This document shows positions 12,061-23,949 of a stretch of 64,000 bases of DNA, one piece after another. Numbering within the stretch: position 1 is the stretch's first letter; the number at the start of each line of letters is the position of its first letter. The stretch is taken from positions 59,553,079 through 59,617,078 of the forward strand of contig ML679941.1 in assembly GCA_007922225.1 (NCBI GenBank), in the 5' to 3' direction. A program made the translations under genes and the position numbers. This stretch comes from Emydura subglobosa. Lineage: Eukaryota; Chordata; Testudines; Chelidae. The notes under the pieces were generated by a model that worked only from the letters and a program-made list of their open reading frames with translations, was not told the DNA's origin and did not search any database.

Positions 12061-13807
12061 ATGTTAGTGTTTTTAATTCCAGCAGCCCCAAGCTGGTGAT
12101 GCTGTTAGTTGGGTGATGTCATCTCAGGAAAAAAACAAGAAATAGGATAAGATTATGCGCGCACGCAACAGCCTGAGATCCACTAGGCAGAATAAGAGGT
12201 TACTACCAGATAGTGAAGTCTTTTCAGCTCGCTCTATGGCAAACAGATTAGTTTCAGAATCAGTTTCCTAATATATTTCTGGGTTTCATGCCACTGTTTT
12301 TGGCCAGGATCCTTATTTATTTCATTTGTACTGAGGTGGTGCCAAACAGATCCCCGTCAGGAATAAGGACAATTTTCGTAGATACCCCTACTGTACAAAC
12401 ACATGGATGGTGACAGTCCCTGTCCTAAAAAACTGAGACGAGTTGCTGCAAGTGATTGTGACAAACAATATGAAGGAAGAGGTGAGGTAAGAAAGTAATG
12501 GTGAAGTGATTACATAGATATCTAGTGCACAACTTGAAGTTTCTGTCCGGAATGTCTGAGGAAATATTGATGGTTACCTTACTAAAAATATTATAGCTCA
12601 ATGGTTTGTTTTGAGAAGGGCACAGGTTCATAAAAGACTGCTAAATAGAGGTACTTAGTAAGAACTGTATATGCTGGTTTCAAGCCTGTGAGTTATTGGC
12701 TAATATCCTAGAGAACATGGTAGCTGTACAGCTGCATGAGTATTTGGCCATTAATAAAATATGATACTTCAGTCTAGTGCCAAACATGGACACAGAACAG
12801 ATTGCTTTTATTAATTTCAAATGATATGCATGACTTCAGTAGCAGGTGGGTATCCTCGGCTCCTCAAGCCATTTACTTAGGTGCCTACTTCTAAGCAACC
12901 AAGATTTGAAATGCGAGGTATAGTACAGTAAACGGCCGTAGTGTTAATATCACATACTAATGTGCTTTGCAGCGCCACATCAGCCACCTTCTGTGTGGAA
13001 AAAGATTTCTGTTGTGGAGAGGAGGCACAGCCCTGCTGCACCACGCACAAAAGTGTTGCTGCTGTAACCATCTGTTGAAAGTTAGCATCATGCCATATGC
13101 TGAGAAAAGGCAAACCATTGAAAGTTTTGATGCCTAAGGAAAGAGATGATTGGTGTGACGTTTAGTTCTTAGTACACAATCTCTTTTCAGTGTATTGGTT
13201 TGTCTAGTTACCTAGTAAATCGAGAGAACCTTTGTGGTTAGTAAGAGCCTGTATGATTCATCCTGTGCATGTATTGTATTTTCCCACACAAAATTGGAGG
13301 GGTAAACAGTGCGGAAGAACCAAGGTTCAGTTTTGAAATATTCAGCTTTATTGCTAGAAAGAAAAAAGATCTAAAATTGCCTTTCAAATCATTGATTTAA
13401 AAAGCGGCAGCACTGCAACTGAATGTGCTTGAAATTTAAAAAACAAAGACTGTATTTCTTTTAGAAGCAACATTTAATAGGTGGTTTTGCTGAGGGGGAT
13501 TTACTCACTTCAGAGAGACCAGGATCCAGTCCTAAATCAATGGGAATCTGGCTGTTGAATTCAGAAGGAACTGAATTGAGCTCTTAATTATCTCAATGTG
13601 TAGTTGGACAAGGACATAATGGGCCAGATTTCAGGCATTTTGTAGTACAGAGAGTCTGAGAATGTATCATCATAGGGGAGATTGTGGCTAATAGGATTAT
13701 GCCATTATCAAAAAGGTGGAAGATGTCTTTGGCCTCTCTTGTCACTTGAACTGAGGTGGTCAAGCAAAATTTGTACCCTAATCTGAAACAGAGTGTGAAA
13801 GGCTACT
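12061..13807. other. Non-coding, nothing recognised
   Basis: AT-rich sequence. Open frames at 12425-12631 and 12877-13113 (both minus) have no domain. No repeat ends or splice-flanked exon were seen. Confidence 0.55.
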
Positions 13808-13815
13808 GTAGATGC

Positions 13816-14056
13816 CAGAAGTGGCCAGATTTACTGACCCCCCTCCTCCAAAAACTCCCATCTCACCGATGGACAGAATCTTCTAGCCCCACCACCCTGC
13901 CGCAGGGCAGGAGCTCTGAGATTCCCACCCCCACCCCCCAACTGGTAGGCAGAGAAAGGGGGAGGGGGGGAAAGAGGGCACAGGGGGCTCCACGAACCTC
14001 ACTTTAACTATAAAAGGACAACATGAGGCTCCTGAGCCACAGTTTGGCCACCCCTG
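13816..14056. mobile_element. Non-autonomous hAT-type element with TSD
   Basis: Ends are CAGAAGTGGCCAGATTTA (left) and, read on the minus strand, CAGGGGTGGCCAAACTGTGG (right). This is the widespread hAT terminus that starts CAGGGGTGGCCAA. Flanks GTAGATGC (13808-13815) and GTATATGC (14057-14064) agree at 7 of 8 positions, as for a hAT 8-bp target duplication. The interior is C- or G-rich (a run near 13960-13970). The open frames within (13756-14007 plus; 13883-14131 minus) cross the element boundary and are not genes. Confidence 0.88.
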
Positions 14057-14499
14057 GTATATGCTGAAGGGGCTGTCTGGGATAAGCACTAGGCTGGTCA
14101 ACAGACGCATAGTTTCTATCCTTTCATTCATTTTGGTTCATTTCTCTTTTTCAACACCCTCTAGTGGGACTGGTGGAATTATACTTGGCGATTAAAATTT
14201 CTGAGTAATCGAGTCCTTTTTCTGTTTAACACTGTTGCTGACAGATCACGAGTTCTGCAAATATATTTGTTACTTGCGAATATTTGCCAACTAACAATGT
14301 TAAAAAATTTTAGCCGGTTTCTGCCAACGGTTCACTTCTACTTTTTACTGTTTATTTGGTCTTTGTGATGTGTGATTGATCTGCTGAGTCATATGGTATT
14401 GTTTCTATTCTTTGATTAAACAGTCTTTTGGGGAGAATGATTTGACAAAACGTATAGTGAATAATAAATAGCAAACCATCCTGTTGGCATACAGGTTAC

Positions 14500-14646
14500 C
14501 AGTGCTTAATTTTATGCCAGGACTTTCAGGCACCTCTAGACTTGGGAGGTCGTAGCTCTGAGGTCTCTGGGCTTGCTGTGTCAGTTATGAAAGTAAAAAC
14601 AAATTGTTTGAGTCCCAGCACCTGTTTCATTACAAATTAAGCACTG
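14500..14646. mobile_element. Non-autonomous hAT-type element, 147 bp
   Basis: Begins CAGTGCTTAATTTTA and ends AAATTAAGCACTG, giving a 13-bp perfect terminal inverted repeat. The interior contains GTGTCAGTTATGAAAGTAAA and GAGTCCCAGCACCTGTTTC. Flanks CAGGTTAC (14492-14499) and TAGGTTAT (14647-14654) agree at 6 of 8 positions, consistent with an aged 8-bp duplication. Confidence 0.87.
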
Positions 14647-14654
14647 TAGGTTAT

Positions 14655-15298
14655 CCTAGTTTGCATGGAATTGAAAGGGTTTGTATGAAGAATTGCCATG
14701 CCACAAATAGTCATGTGACTAAAACCCCTCTTCATGTTAATGTTTAGTAGTCACAAATTACAGAGAGTACAAACATGGTTGAACTGAACAAATGTTGCCA
14801 GCCACTGTTTTTGTACTATTCCTCCAGTCCTGCCCTGTGCCCTTGCTCACAATATTACTATGAGTAATTGCTTCAACATGTGTCCTGTCCCAAAGTTAAG
14901 ACAGTTCTAAGATTCAGTCTGTGGAGGGTACTCTAAGACTGCTGTAGCTCACTCCCTTTACCCTGTGACATCAGCTTAAAAGGCAGACGTCCCTACAGGG
15001 TCAGTACCAAAGCAAGTGTCCCGTGGCCATATAAATGGTCCTCCTTCATTATCTGGGTTTTGTGGGCCTTTTGAAGAGAACTTTAAATATTAGATTAGTC
15101 TCACTTCATCTAGAGCCTTTCCTCTTAGGATGTATGTAATGCATGATAATCTAGGTTATGAATTCTCTCCTGAAGAATGAGAGGAAATTCACCAAAATGT
15201 GAAATTTTATTCTCTGTTAGGAAAGATTTCCTTGAACCCATGACTCTCTAAGGATTTCTCCCCCAACACACTGTAGATAAAATTTTGTGTTGCTCCTC
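14655..15298. other. Non-coding, nothing recognised
   Basis: Unremarkable AT-rich sequence between two small DNA elements. No open frame longer than 60 codons lies wholly inside it. Confidence 0.55.
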
Positions 15299-15427
15299 TA
15301 GGGTGACCAGATAACAAGTGTGAAAAATCAGGACACGTTGGGGGGGGGGGCGGTAATAGGCACCTATATAATACAAAGCCCTGAATATCGGGACTGTCCT
15401 TGTAAAACCAGGACTTCTGGTCACCGA
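15299..15427. mobile_element. MITE with GGTGACCAGA ends (copy 1)
   Basis: Left end TAGGGTGACCAGATAACA; right end GACTTCTGGTCACCGA, an imperfect inverted copy. The interior reads GTGTGAAAAATCAGGACA, then a G10 run, then ATCGGGACTGTCC. A second copy lies at 47208-47316 in the opposite orientation. Superfamily is not certain. Flanking TA at the left end would fit a TA-targeting element, but the right flank is eroded. Confidence 0.8.
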
Positions 15428-15479
15428 ATGCTCCAAGATTTGGCTTTATGCAACATTTGTGCTTCCCTGATCTGGGGTC

Positions 15480-15790
15480 ACATCAGGGGCCTCTTAAGCC
15501 CACAGAGTAACTTACACATCATTAGGGGCCAGTCTAAGTTACAGTAACCTCCCTGGCCTACCTGTGGGCTGCAGCAACGCCTGGAATCTCTGTAGCAGAG
15601 CATGCAGCAGTTCCAGCCCTGCCACCCCCATAAACACCAGGCCACCTTCCACTGGAGCTTGTGAGAGGGTCCATGCCTGTGCCGAGGGAATCCGCCTACA
15701 GCAGCAGTTCAGGTGTAGTGCCCTTGTATGCTGCCCCCATCCCTTTTATGCAGTGAGAAGGGGCCAAGTGGGGGTGAAGATACATCACTC
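15480..15790. repeat. GC-rich tract, possibly repeat-derived
   Basis: Includes GGGGCCAGTCTAAGTTACAG and a C-rich part with several CTGCC and CAGCAG motifs. An open frame (15564-15875, plus, 103 codons) is cysteine- and serine-rich without a domain. I cannot name a family and make no coding claim. Confidence 0.35.
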
Positions 15791-18639
15791 AGTACACTTA
15801 GATTTTATTGTAATTGCAAAAGTTTTGCTACTTTGTGCTTCATGGATCGATATAACCATTCAAAACCAGAGCTGAGGCAGTTCCATCTGCGGAAACCTCT
15901 GTAGATAAGGTTGTGCAATATTTCACACTTGGGTATTTTCATGTTCTCTAATTTAGATGAGTCAGACACTGAACATCACCAGGAGAGGAATGTGAACTCC
16001 ATTTTTATTAAATGTCTCTTGGAACCATTAAGATTCCTTTAAAAAAAAATTTAGAAATTTTACATGGCCTTTAAGAAGAAATATTTTCTATTTCTTTTGA
16101 GATTTGGACCATGAAGTCCAGTGCAAGTACTAGCCTGCAGTTATAGAGTCCCCGGAATCAAAGGCAACCTTTTCATTAAGTTAGCATCACCAGCAGGTTA
16201 CAGTCAGGTAGGAATCTTCTGTGATTTCATCAACAGAGCAAATTAGGTACAATGGGCTAAATTAAGTACTGCAATGACTCCATTGAGCTATGAGGAGAGT
16301 GGAATGTATAATAAGACACCCACACACACATTTCCTTGGGCTTGGGAGAAATGGAAAATATTTCCATCAAGCCAGTCCTTAGAGTACGTGATGTTATTAC
16401 TGATTCTAATGAAAGGGCTGTAGAGATCTGAGAGCAGAGTCTAGAGTGTTGAACGCTAGCGTAAAAATTGTAATCAAAAGCTAGAAAGAAGCTGTGTTGT
16501 ATCAATCAGCTTGTCAGCTGGGAGAGGAAAAAAAAAAAAAAAAAACCAAAGAGAAAAAGAAAAACAAAAATAGGAGGTTAATAAACTTCATCCAGAAATG
16601 AAAGATAAGATTAGAATTGACGTTTGGCCAGGAGGTCTTCTAGGGCTATGGGAAAAAATAGAAGCATAAAAGTAAGCGGGCCTCTTTTCCCCGCTCGTCG
16701 CTTGGGGAAGGCCCCTTAGTGCAAACATCACCTCTAATCCTATTTTGTTTTTCTCAAGCATATTTCAGGAATGAGCCTTTTCTTCTTTTGCTGCAGCAAC
16801 CTTTTAAAATGAAGAGGGAAGGGGGACGAGGGGACAGAGAGAAGAGCATTTGCCTATCAAGCCTCTACAGCATTAAGCTCACTCTGTGTGCAATACTAAT
16901 TCATCATATTAAAGCCACTTCTTGGGTTCTTATACCTTTTGTGACCTTCCCTGTATGTTTGTGGAAATATGATCTTCCTTTTAACATTGCTCCCAGAGAT
17001 GAAGACCTGGCAGCTGCTATTATACAGTATATGGCACAAGATGAGGCAGAATCTTAGGTTAACACATTCATCTTTGAGAAATAGACATTGGCCTTTAGTA
17101 AACAGGCAGTCTGAGTGGTACCGACTGCTGAAGTGTCCAGTGTTTGTGAAGTTTAAGGAAAATAGCTGATGGTTAATTTATTCAATATCTTCACCTACCT
17201 GCTCACTGCCCCGTTCTAATCCGGGATTTTCCAGTTTTGAATCTCTTCTGAATGGCTATAGGAGGCTGGTGTTTCACAAAGGTTTCAGAGATGCGGTGCT
17301 TCCTAACTCCTTGGTGAAGTGGTTGCTTAATTTTTTTTCTGATGGAACATCCAATTGTGTGTGTGTGTGTATTTTATAGTAGATGTAGATGGGGGTGGGG
17401 AGGGCGGAAACCCCTGGAGAAACAAGGCAAGATTGTTCTCTACGTGCCCATGCAGCAAATCAGGGAATGTAAGGTGATTTCTTAGTCCCCTGCCTGGATT
17501 ACCCAGATTGTGGATCACAGCATAGTGGAGAGAGCAGTCTCTGAGGGGAGACTTCCATGCTTGTGGACAGAGGCTTCACTTCCCCTTCTTGCCCCCTCTA
17601 AATGAACAGGGCCGCACAGCTGACCCAGCACAAAGGGGGCAGTAATCTGCACCAGGTAAAAGGCTGTTGCAGATAACTTCCCCTGGAGCATGCAGGAAAC
17701 CACGGACTGAGTCACAATTCAGTCTGTGGTCTGCTTGTGGGCAGGGTGCATGGTTCCTCATGGTTACTCTTGGTAACTCCACAATCAAACCTGTACTTAA
17801 AGTAGAATGATTTATAATCTAATATAGACATATTAATGGAGTGGTGGATGTGTGAGATCATATAAAATCAAGTGGTGTGCCTCTGATCATGTAAAAGTGT
17901 TATCCCAGTGATGACACACTGCTAGAGACACGGAACCTTGTGGTTCTCTCAATCTTATCAGTCACAAGACAGACTGTTAAAAGATAGAATAAGATGTGTT
18001 AATGTGTATCTACAGCAGTTATACTACAATTCGCTTATATACAGCATTCTTATTAGAACTGAAATATCAAAGGCTACAAAGCAAGACTTTAAAAGTTTGG
18101 ATCGAAAACTTTTTTTGTTTGTTTTGTTTTTAATTTTAAATCTCACTGTAAACCACTATGAAAGAAGCGTTTTGTGCTCTTGAGTCTGCATTTTATAATA
18201 CATTCATATAAATTTGGTAGACTTTGAATGGAAATGTGTGTGCTAATAGTTTCATTATTTTATACAACTGTGGCATAGTTTATAGTTCTTTGCCTTGTAA
18301 CTCATTGCAGCAATTTTAGGCAAAGTAGGAGGTTAGTTAAATTTTATCTATTTGTATACTTAAAAACTAGCTCTTTACAGTGTAGGTCCATGATGGACGT
18401 GTGTGCCATTAATCAAATAGTTTATATTTTCAACAAAGGCATTTTCTTTTATGCATTAATGGTGAGTAAGTCATATTAAAAAAAGGAGGATGTTACGGTG
18501 AGGTGATGTATGTTTTTTCTTGGGAGACATGAAGTAGATCTTCGATGGGGGAGGTTGGTTTTATGGCAAGGAGTAATATTGTGCGAGTCTAGGATGTGCA
18601 ATATTCTATTATAGCATCAATAGAAGCTATAATGTGATG

Positions 18640-18642
<3 letters not shown>
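15791..18642. other. Non-coding stretch with A-run and hairpin
   Basis: Holds an A run at about 16528-16544, a short GT repeat near 17356-17371 and a 12-bp-arm hairpin at 17699-17730. Frames at 16257-16505 (minus) and 16719-17057 (plus, 112 codons) lack domains or exon boundaries. Confidence 0.5.

Positions 18643-18675
<33 letters not shown>
18643..18675. repeat. Poly-T run, 33 nt
   Basis: An uninterrupted run of 33 T. It could be the poly(A) tail of a minus-strand retroinsertion, but no retroposed body or flanking duplication is visible, so it is kept as a homopolymer. Confidence 0.95.
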
Positions 18676-18678
<3 letters not shown>

Positions 18679-19250
18679 TTCTATCCTTGTCTCCTTTGCA
18701 GTACTGTCCTACAAAATGATGCCAATTGGTAGTAATGAGACACTGATGCTTCTAATATTACCAGTGAAAGCTGATGCTCCTTTCACCACTGAAAGCTGTC
18801 AGGTCTGTGGCTTGTGATCAGCTGCCTCAGTGATGAAGGCAAAGTTGCTGGCATCCCTTCCTTTTTAATTTCTGTGCTTATGGGTGGATTATGTAGTTGT
18901 TTGTCTGACACACAGGAATGGGAAAGGATGCTTAATGCTGCTGCAGTTAGATGCGAGGGTGCTATTTTTAATTTAACATCCTTGCTTTCCCTTTACTGAC
19001 CCACCTACTGCTTTAGTGTTTCTTTGGATCGTTCAAGATGAATCTTGAGACATTTAGGGATTAAATAATAGCTGGCCATGCTGCCAGCCCAATATGTTGC
19101 AGATAAAGCAACACTTAAGTCTTCAAATATGTTCCTTTAACTGATTCTCATTGAGTTTATTTAGCACCCAAAGGCCAATAGTCTAAATCACAAAAGGAAG
19201 AATCTTAAAACTGCTTGTACTAACTATTATTAGGATTACATCAATGGGTG
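18676..19250. other. Non-coding, nothing recognised
   Basis: No gene or repeat identified up to the target duplication of the hAT element that follows. Confidence 0.5.
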
Positions 19251-19258
19251 CTCAGGGA

Positions 19259-22200
19259 CAGTGGCAGATTTAATAGTCAGCAAGGTGAACAAGTGCTGAC
19301 TGGACCCCACCTGGTCGGGGCCCTGCTGTCTCCTTCTCCTGTCAGTGGCAGAGGAACACAAAAGATGGGCTCTTGTCCAGGTTTGTATTGTGGGCCCCCA
19401 CATGCCATCACATATCCCACATTCAGATAAACTCTCACCTCCCTCACCTCTCTCCCCCCCTTGTCCCTGCCTCTGCACCCCCGCTCTGCTCCCGTTGGCC
19501 CAGGCCCTTTACTAGAGTCATCACCACTGCTTCCGCCAACTGTTCTCATGGGAGCCTACGCCATGAACCACCACTGCTGCTGTCAAGAGAGCTAGAGTCA
19601 GGACCTCTAGGAAGAGCAGCACACTGGTTCCTGCTGGCTTATCTGAATGTGCCAGGCCAATGGGAAAGGAGGAGGGGCCTGCAACCAAAATGGAGGCCCT
19701 GCCATTGGCAGTCCCACTATGACAGAGCCACCAGTTTGGAGGCCCCTTCGCAGGGCAAATTCAAATGTGAGCAGTGGGGACACATGGATTGCCCTTTCTA
19801 GAGGTTCCAGCAGGCCACAAATAATGGCGCTGGGCATATGTTGTGCAGCCAAGCAGCCCTGAGTCTGCAGGGGCCCTCACCAGCTACTCCTCTGCCACCG
19901 TCATCTGTCAGACTTACCTCTGCATGGCAAGGGGCCCCCTCGCTGCCTCAGGGCTGGTGCAATTGCATAGGCTGCATGTCTCTAACACTGCCGTGGGCCA
20001 TCTCCCCCCGTTTTAATAAGGGCTCCAACAGACCCATGCTCACCCGTTCTGCAATGTCTTTGCAAAATCCCACAGTATTTAAAGATGTCCAGCATTTTAG
20101 CATGCTGGGGGTAGTTGACATTTTCTATTCCATCCTGCAGAGGTCAAAAGCCATGGGGCATGCTCCAGTGCTGAAGGGGCTGCTGTTGGGAAATGTAGCT
20201 TGTTTCCATAGTTTCCTCTGAGAGCTATGTGTCTGCCTGCTCCAGCCTCTCCTCACCCCCACAGCACGCTCCCTAGCCAGACCAACTCTAGTTCTGCCTA
20301 TCTCTGCTATATTCTACACAGAAAAATCATCATTTTTTGTAAGGATTACCCTACAACTGAAAGATAAAGTAAGCAGCACAAAAATGCACTTCACTTAGGC
20401 TTATGCTTCCAACTTAGATATTCTCACACTGGAAGATGTCTGCAAATGAAAACCATAAATATAAAGACAAGTCTGGTTTTAGAAAATGAAAAGAAAGAGA
20501 TTTTATTATTACAAACTGCCTCCAAAGATCCTAAGCAGCAGAAACTATCATTTTGTAAACTTCCTGATCAACTTCTGCAGTTTGAAGTAGAAAGTCAAAA
20601 ACTGCCTCTCAATTCAGCAAGCATGAAATCTGTCATTGCATCAAGGTTTAAGTCAGGAAAATGCTTTGGGCAGTACCACTGAAGTTGCATCTGTAGCAGT
20701 AACTGATATTGCCAGAGAAACTTTGCTTCAAACCAGCCCAACTGAAGACCCTGTAGATGGATTACAAACCAACAAAGCCAGAGGTCTCATAGAGGACCTT
20801 AAAACCAAAAACCCCGTAGATGAACTTGAAAAGAGCAAAACCCAAAAGCCCTCTAGATAAACAGGTCAATAATGTAGCAGGTCAAAGCAGTCTTCTTGCT
20901 GAAATAGGTTTGATGTTCCCAACTGATAAAACTGAATCCTGAAATCAACTTTTATCAGCTGAGAAATTACGTATGCTTGTGCAGATTGGTCCTTGCCAGC
21001 CCACTGAAAGTGCTATGCCAAATGGACAGTGCCCTCTTTTTCCTACAAGCCACCATTTTTCATTCTCATTTTACAGAATGAAAAATGTACCAAATGAAAA
21101 TATGCATATTAAATGGCTTAGCATATCTTTCAGATTATACACACTGTCACATTTGCTGGTTATTCGGGGATACAGAAACTCAAAAATCACCATGGTTTAC
21201 AGAGATTAGAAAAATATGCTAAAGTCAATGTCTGTTCATGGGAAGAGCCAACGTGTAGTCACGTGTCATCTCTACAATTTGCAAGTTTTGATAAACAAGC
21301 ATTTGAAAATATTAGGAAATGGGAAGAAATACTAAAAGATTGCTTGGCACAGTCAACACTTTGGCTAGTTTAGGTCTCTCCTTCCCTGGCCACCTTGAAG
21401 TGCTGGAGAGCAACAGTTGTGGTAATTACTTAAGCATCAAAAGTAAGCTACTTGCCAGACATAATACAACTTTTGCACAGTAAATCAGTGACACCAAGAG
21501 AATGAAGTACTTGAGCAAGACAGTTACTGCTGCACTTAAGTCTCTTTTAGCATCAGAAACCAGAAGATGCATACTTAATAGCTACCAAGAAGTTAAGGGT
21601 TTTTTTATGGTCATCACATATGCAACCACAGATATTAGCCATGTTGATCAAATGGCCAATTTGCTTTGCTTTGTTAACATTTGTTATGTCAAAGGAAAAG
21701 TAGGTATAAAAGAGCATTTTCTAAGCTTTGTGGCAGTAAGTGAGACAGATGCTTTATGTTGGTGTGACCAGTTAACTAGTGTTTTATTCTGAAAATATGG
21801 ATTAAACCCCAAATACATGTCTGGACAGGGATATGATGGGGTCAGTGTTAGGGCTGGAGTTCGTGGAGGATTGCAAGCAATAATGAGAAAATATCTTTTA
21901 GGCAAGGGAGACAAAGTGTATGCACCATACATCCATTGCCCAGCACATCAAATTAACCTAATTTTGGTGCATGCTACTGAAGATAAGGCCAGTCCAGACC
22001 AGAAGGTTTTCATCATACCTTTGTGGGAAATATCTAAATATTTCACAGACTCTAACCAAACAAACAAATGAGATTATTTTTAGACTTAATCTTAAAACTC
22101 TTGCTTGAGAGAGTACAGTTTTGTTAAGGGAAGAAGGACTTGATAATGCACTTCAGGCCCCTGAAGAAGTTGACAGGATTGATGCAGCAAATGAAATTGA

Positions 22201-23393
22201 ACAAGCTTCTGAAGAATGATGCAGATTTTCATTTAGAGGTGCTCTGTGAGACTGGATGGGCAACTTGAATGAAAGCCAATGAGGCAATGATAGTGCATTT
22301 TCAGAGTATAATTGAATGCCTAGAAGTTTAAATTGTTTCTGAATGCAGGAACAGTGAGGACATATTGAGAAAAAAGCATCCTGTCTTTGATGGCTTAGAT
22401 GTTCTACCTCAATCTGTTATGATGGCATAGGATCTTAGTTATCATGGTTCCCGCCTCTAGAATCCTTCAGTCAAAGAAAATTGACCTATTCAAAGTCTTC
22501 TGGACATTTGAGAGTGCATTAAATGAGCTCAGCAAACTCAGATTTGAAGAAAAGTTTGAGGAAATTGTAAAAATATCAGAACAAATGGGAAGCAACGAGT
22601 TTTGAAAATTCAAACTATCCAACCCACAGGAAGAGATGTGTATGCCACATGGATGATGAATTTCCATATGATTCTTTGTTAGAAGCAAAGGATAACCATT
22701 GAAGGAAATATTTCAAGATCTTAGACAATGTTATCAGGGAACTAAAATCTTGATGTGAGGGATTTCAAGAGGTAGCTCTCTATTTGGTTTTCTCCATCCC
22801 AGACAACTTCAGAATATAACTTCAGAAGAGTAAAAGAAGGACGGTTTTAAACTCATAGGAAAATACACACATTTTTCTTTAGACTTGGTTCACAAGGTAT
22901 TTTACAAAGGACACAGGTGTTCATTTTGTCACTTGGAATTCAGAGTGATTTGAATTTGTGTGTCAATTTCCCTTGATGATTGACTAGAAATGGAAATGTT
23001 GTGTTGACTTTTTTTCTCACCGTGCCAATTGGAGTGGTTAGTGCTGAATGCCCAATGAGCACATTAAGATATGTCAAAAACGACATGGTTCAACACTATC
23101 GCAGACGTGACTGAGTGACCTTGCAATTGAGAGAGACAAGATAGCAAGGTTGGAGCTGGATAGTATCATCGAACAATTTGCTGAATAAAAGTGTTGTGGT
23201 GGTGCGAGGTTCCAGTAATTGGAAATACACAAGCCAGTACAGTTGGTGTGAAATCCTACTTTTGTTTAGGCCTGTGATTTTTGTTTTATGTTTTTTCTAA
23301 CTCTTTTCACCTTTAAAAACCCTAAGGTAACGTGACCATTAGGCCAATGCTGCATGTTTGCTGACCATACTCTGATCCTTAAATCTGTCCCTG
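19259..23393 (+). mobile_element. Full-length hAT transposon with perfect 8-bp TSD
   Basis: The 4.1-kb element starts CAGTGGCAGATTTAA and ends TTAAATCTGTCCCTG; the inverted ends agree at 13 of 15 positions. The direct repeat CTCAGGGA lies immediately outside both ends (19251-19258 and 23394-23401) and matches at all eight bases. It encloses one decayed transposase (20436-23188). The 1.2 kb before the gene (19259-20435) is GC-richer than the rest and carries overlapping open frames (19373-19801 and 19838-20221) that look like composition artefacts. The transposase contains zf-TTF-like, GQGYDG and CPAH segments, which places it in the broad TTF-finger hAT lineage. The exact subfamily is not determined. 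Confidence 0.93.
20436..23188 (+). pseudogene. hAT transposase (TTF-finger type), degraded
   Basis: hAT transposases cut and reinsert their element using a DDE-type RNase-H fold. Reading begins at an ATG (20436, MSANENHKYKDKSGFRK) that runs into a stop; the frame then shifts (KDPKQQKLSF near 20530). A TTF-type zinc-finger start is seen as GPCQP (20988-21002). The catalytic-core segments follow: SGQGYDG (about 21820-21840) and CPAHQINL (CxxH at 21937-21948). The C-terminal hAT dimerisation region survives as LAIERDKIARLELDSI and ends at TAA 23186-23188. These blocks lie in at least three different frames with several in-frame stops, so the copy cannot encode a full enzyme. Block order and spacing match intact hAT genes. 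No intron is apparent. Confidence 0.88.
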
Positions 23394-23401
23394 CTCAGGG
23401 A

Positions 23402-23949
23402 CTGCAAAGAAATGTTGATCAGATAATATTTCAGTTACTAGTATGGGTTCCATGTTGAAATCATGGTGGAGGTGATTCTAAGGACTTTGCACTTCTTTGA
23501 AGAGTTCCTAGACCATAACTAAGCATATTCAATAATTTTGGAAATAAACTAAGGTTGAAACTTGAATATTAAGAAGTTTCTCCAAATGGTTTTGCAGGAT
23601 AAGGCAGTTGTCCTGTTAATATGAAGGAACAGAAGTGGCATTGTCCAGAGTGATGGAAATTGTTTTAATGCTGGTTCTCAGTAATGCCGTCACTTTGGAT
23701 GACAAATATCCAATAAAACAATGAAATAAAAATAAAGATAACTTTCTAGCCCCATAAATTTCACAGATCTGTTTAATGACATAGTGAGATAACAGGGAGT
23801 GACAGTATTGTTTGGATTACAGACATTTAAAAAGTTTTTACAAGTGGACCCATGGATTCCAGATATTTCTCAGCATGCAAGCTGTAGCTTTTTGGTCCTA
23901 TGCTTTTCTCTTGAGAGGTGATTAACTGAAAAATATAATTCACTCTAAC
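23402..23949. other. Non-coding, nothing recognised
   Basis: AT-rich interval between the hAT element and the next LTR-like repeat; no frame or repeat identified. Confidence 0.5.

Noticed and set aside
18676..19250. Processed pseudogene attached to the poly-T run
   Set aside because: No protein-like frame on the minus strand and no flanking duplication found.
19373..20221. 142- and 127-codon frames as host genes
   Set aside because: They lie inside the hAT element, overlap minus-strand frames, and show no recognisable domain.
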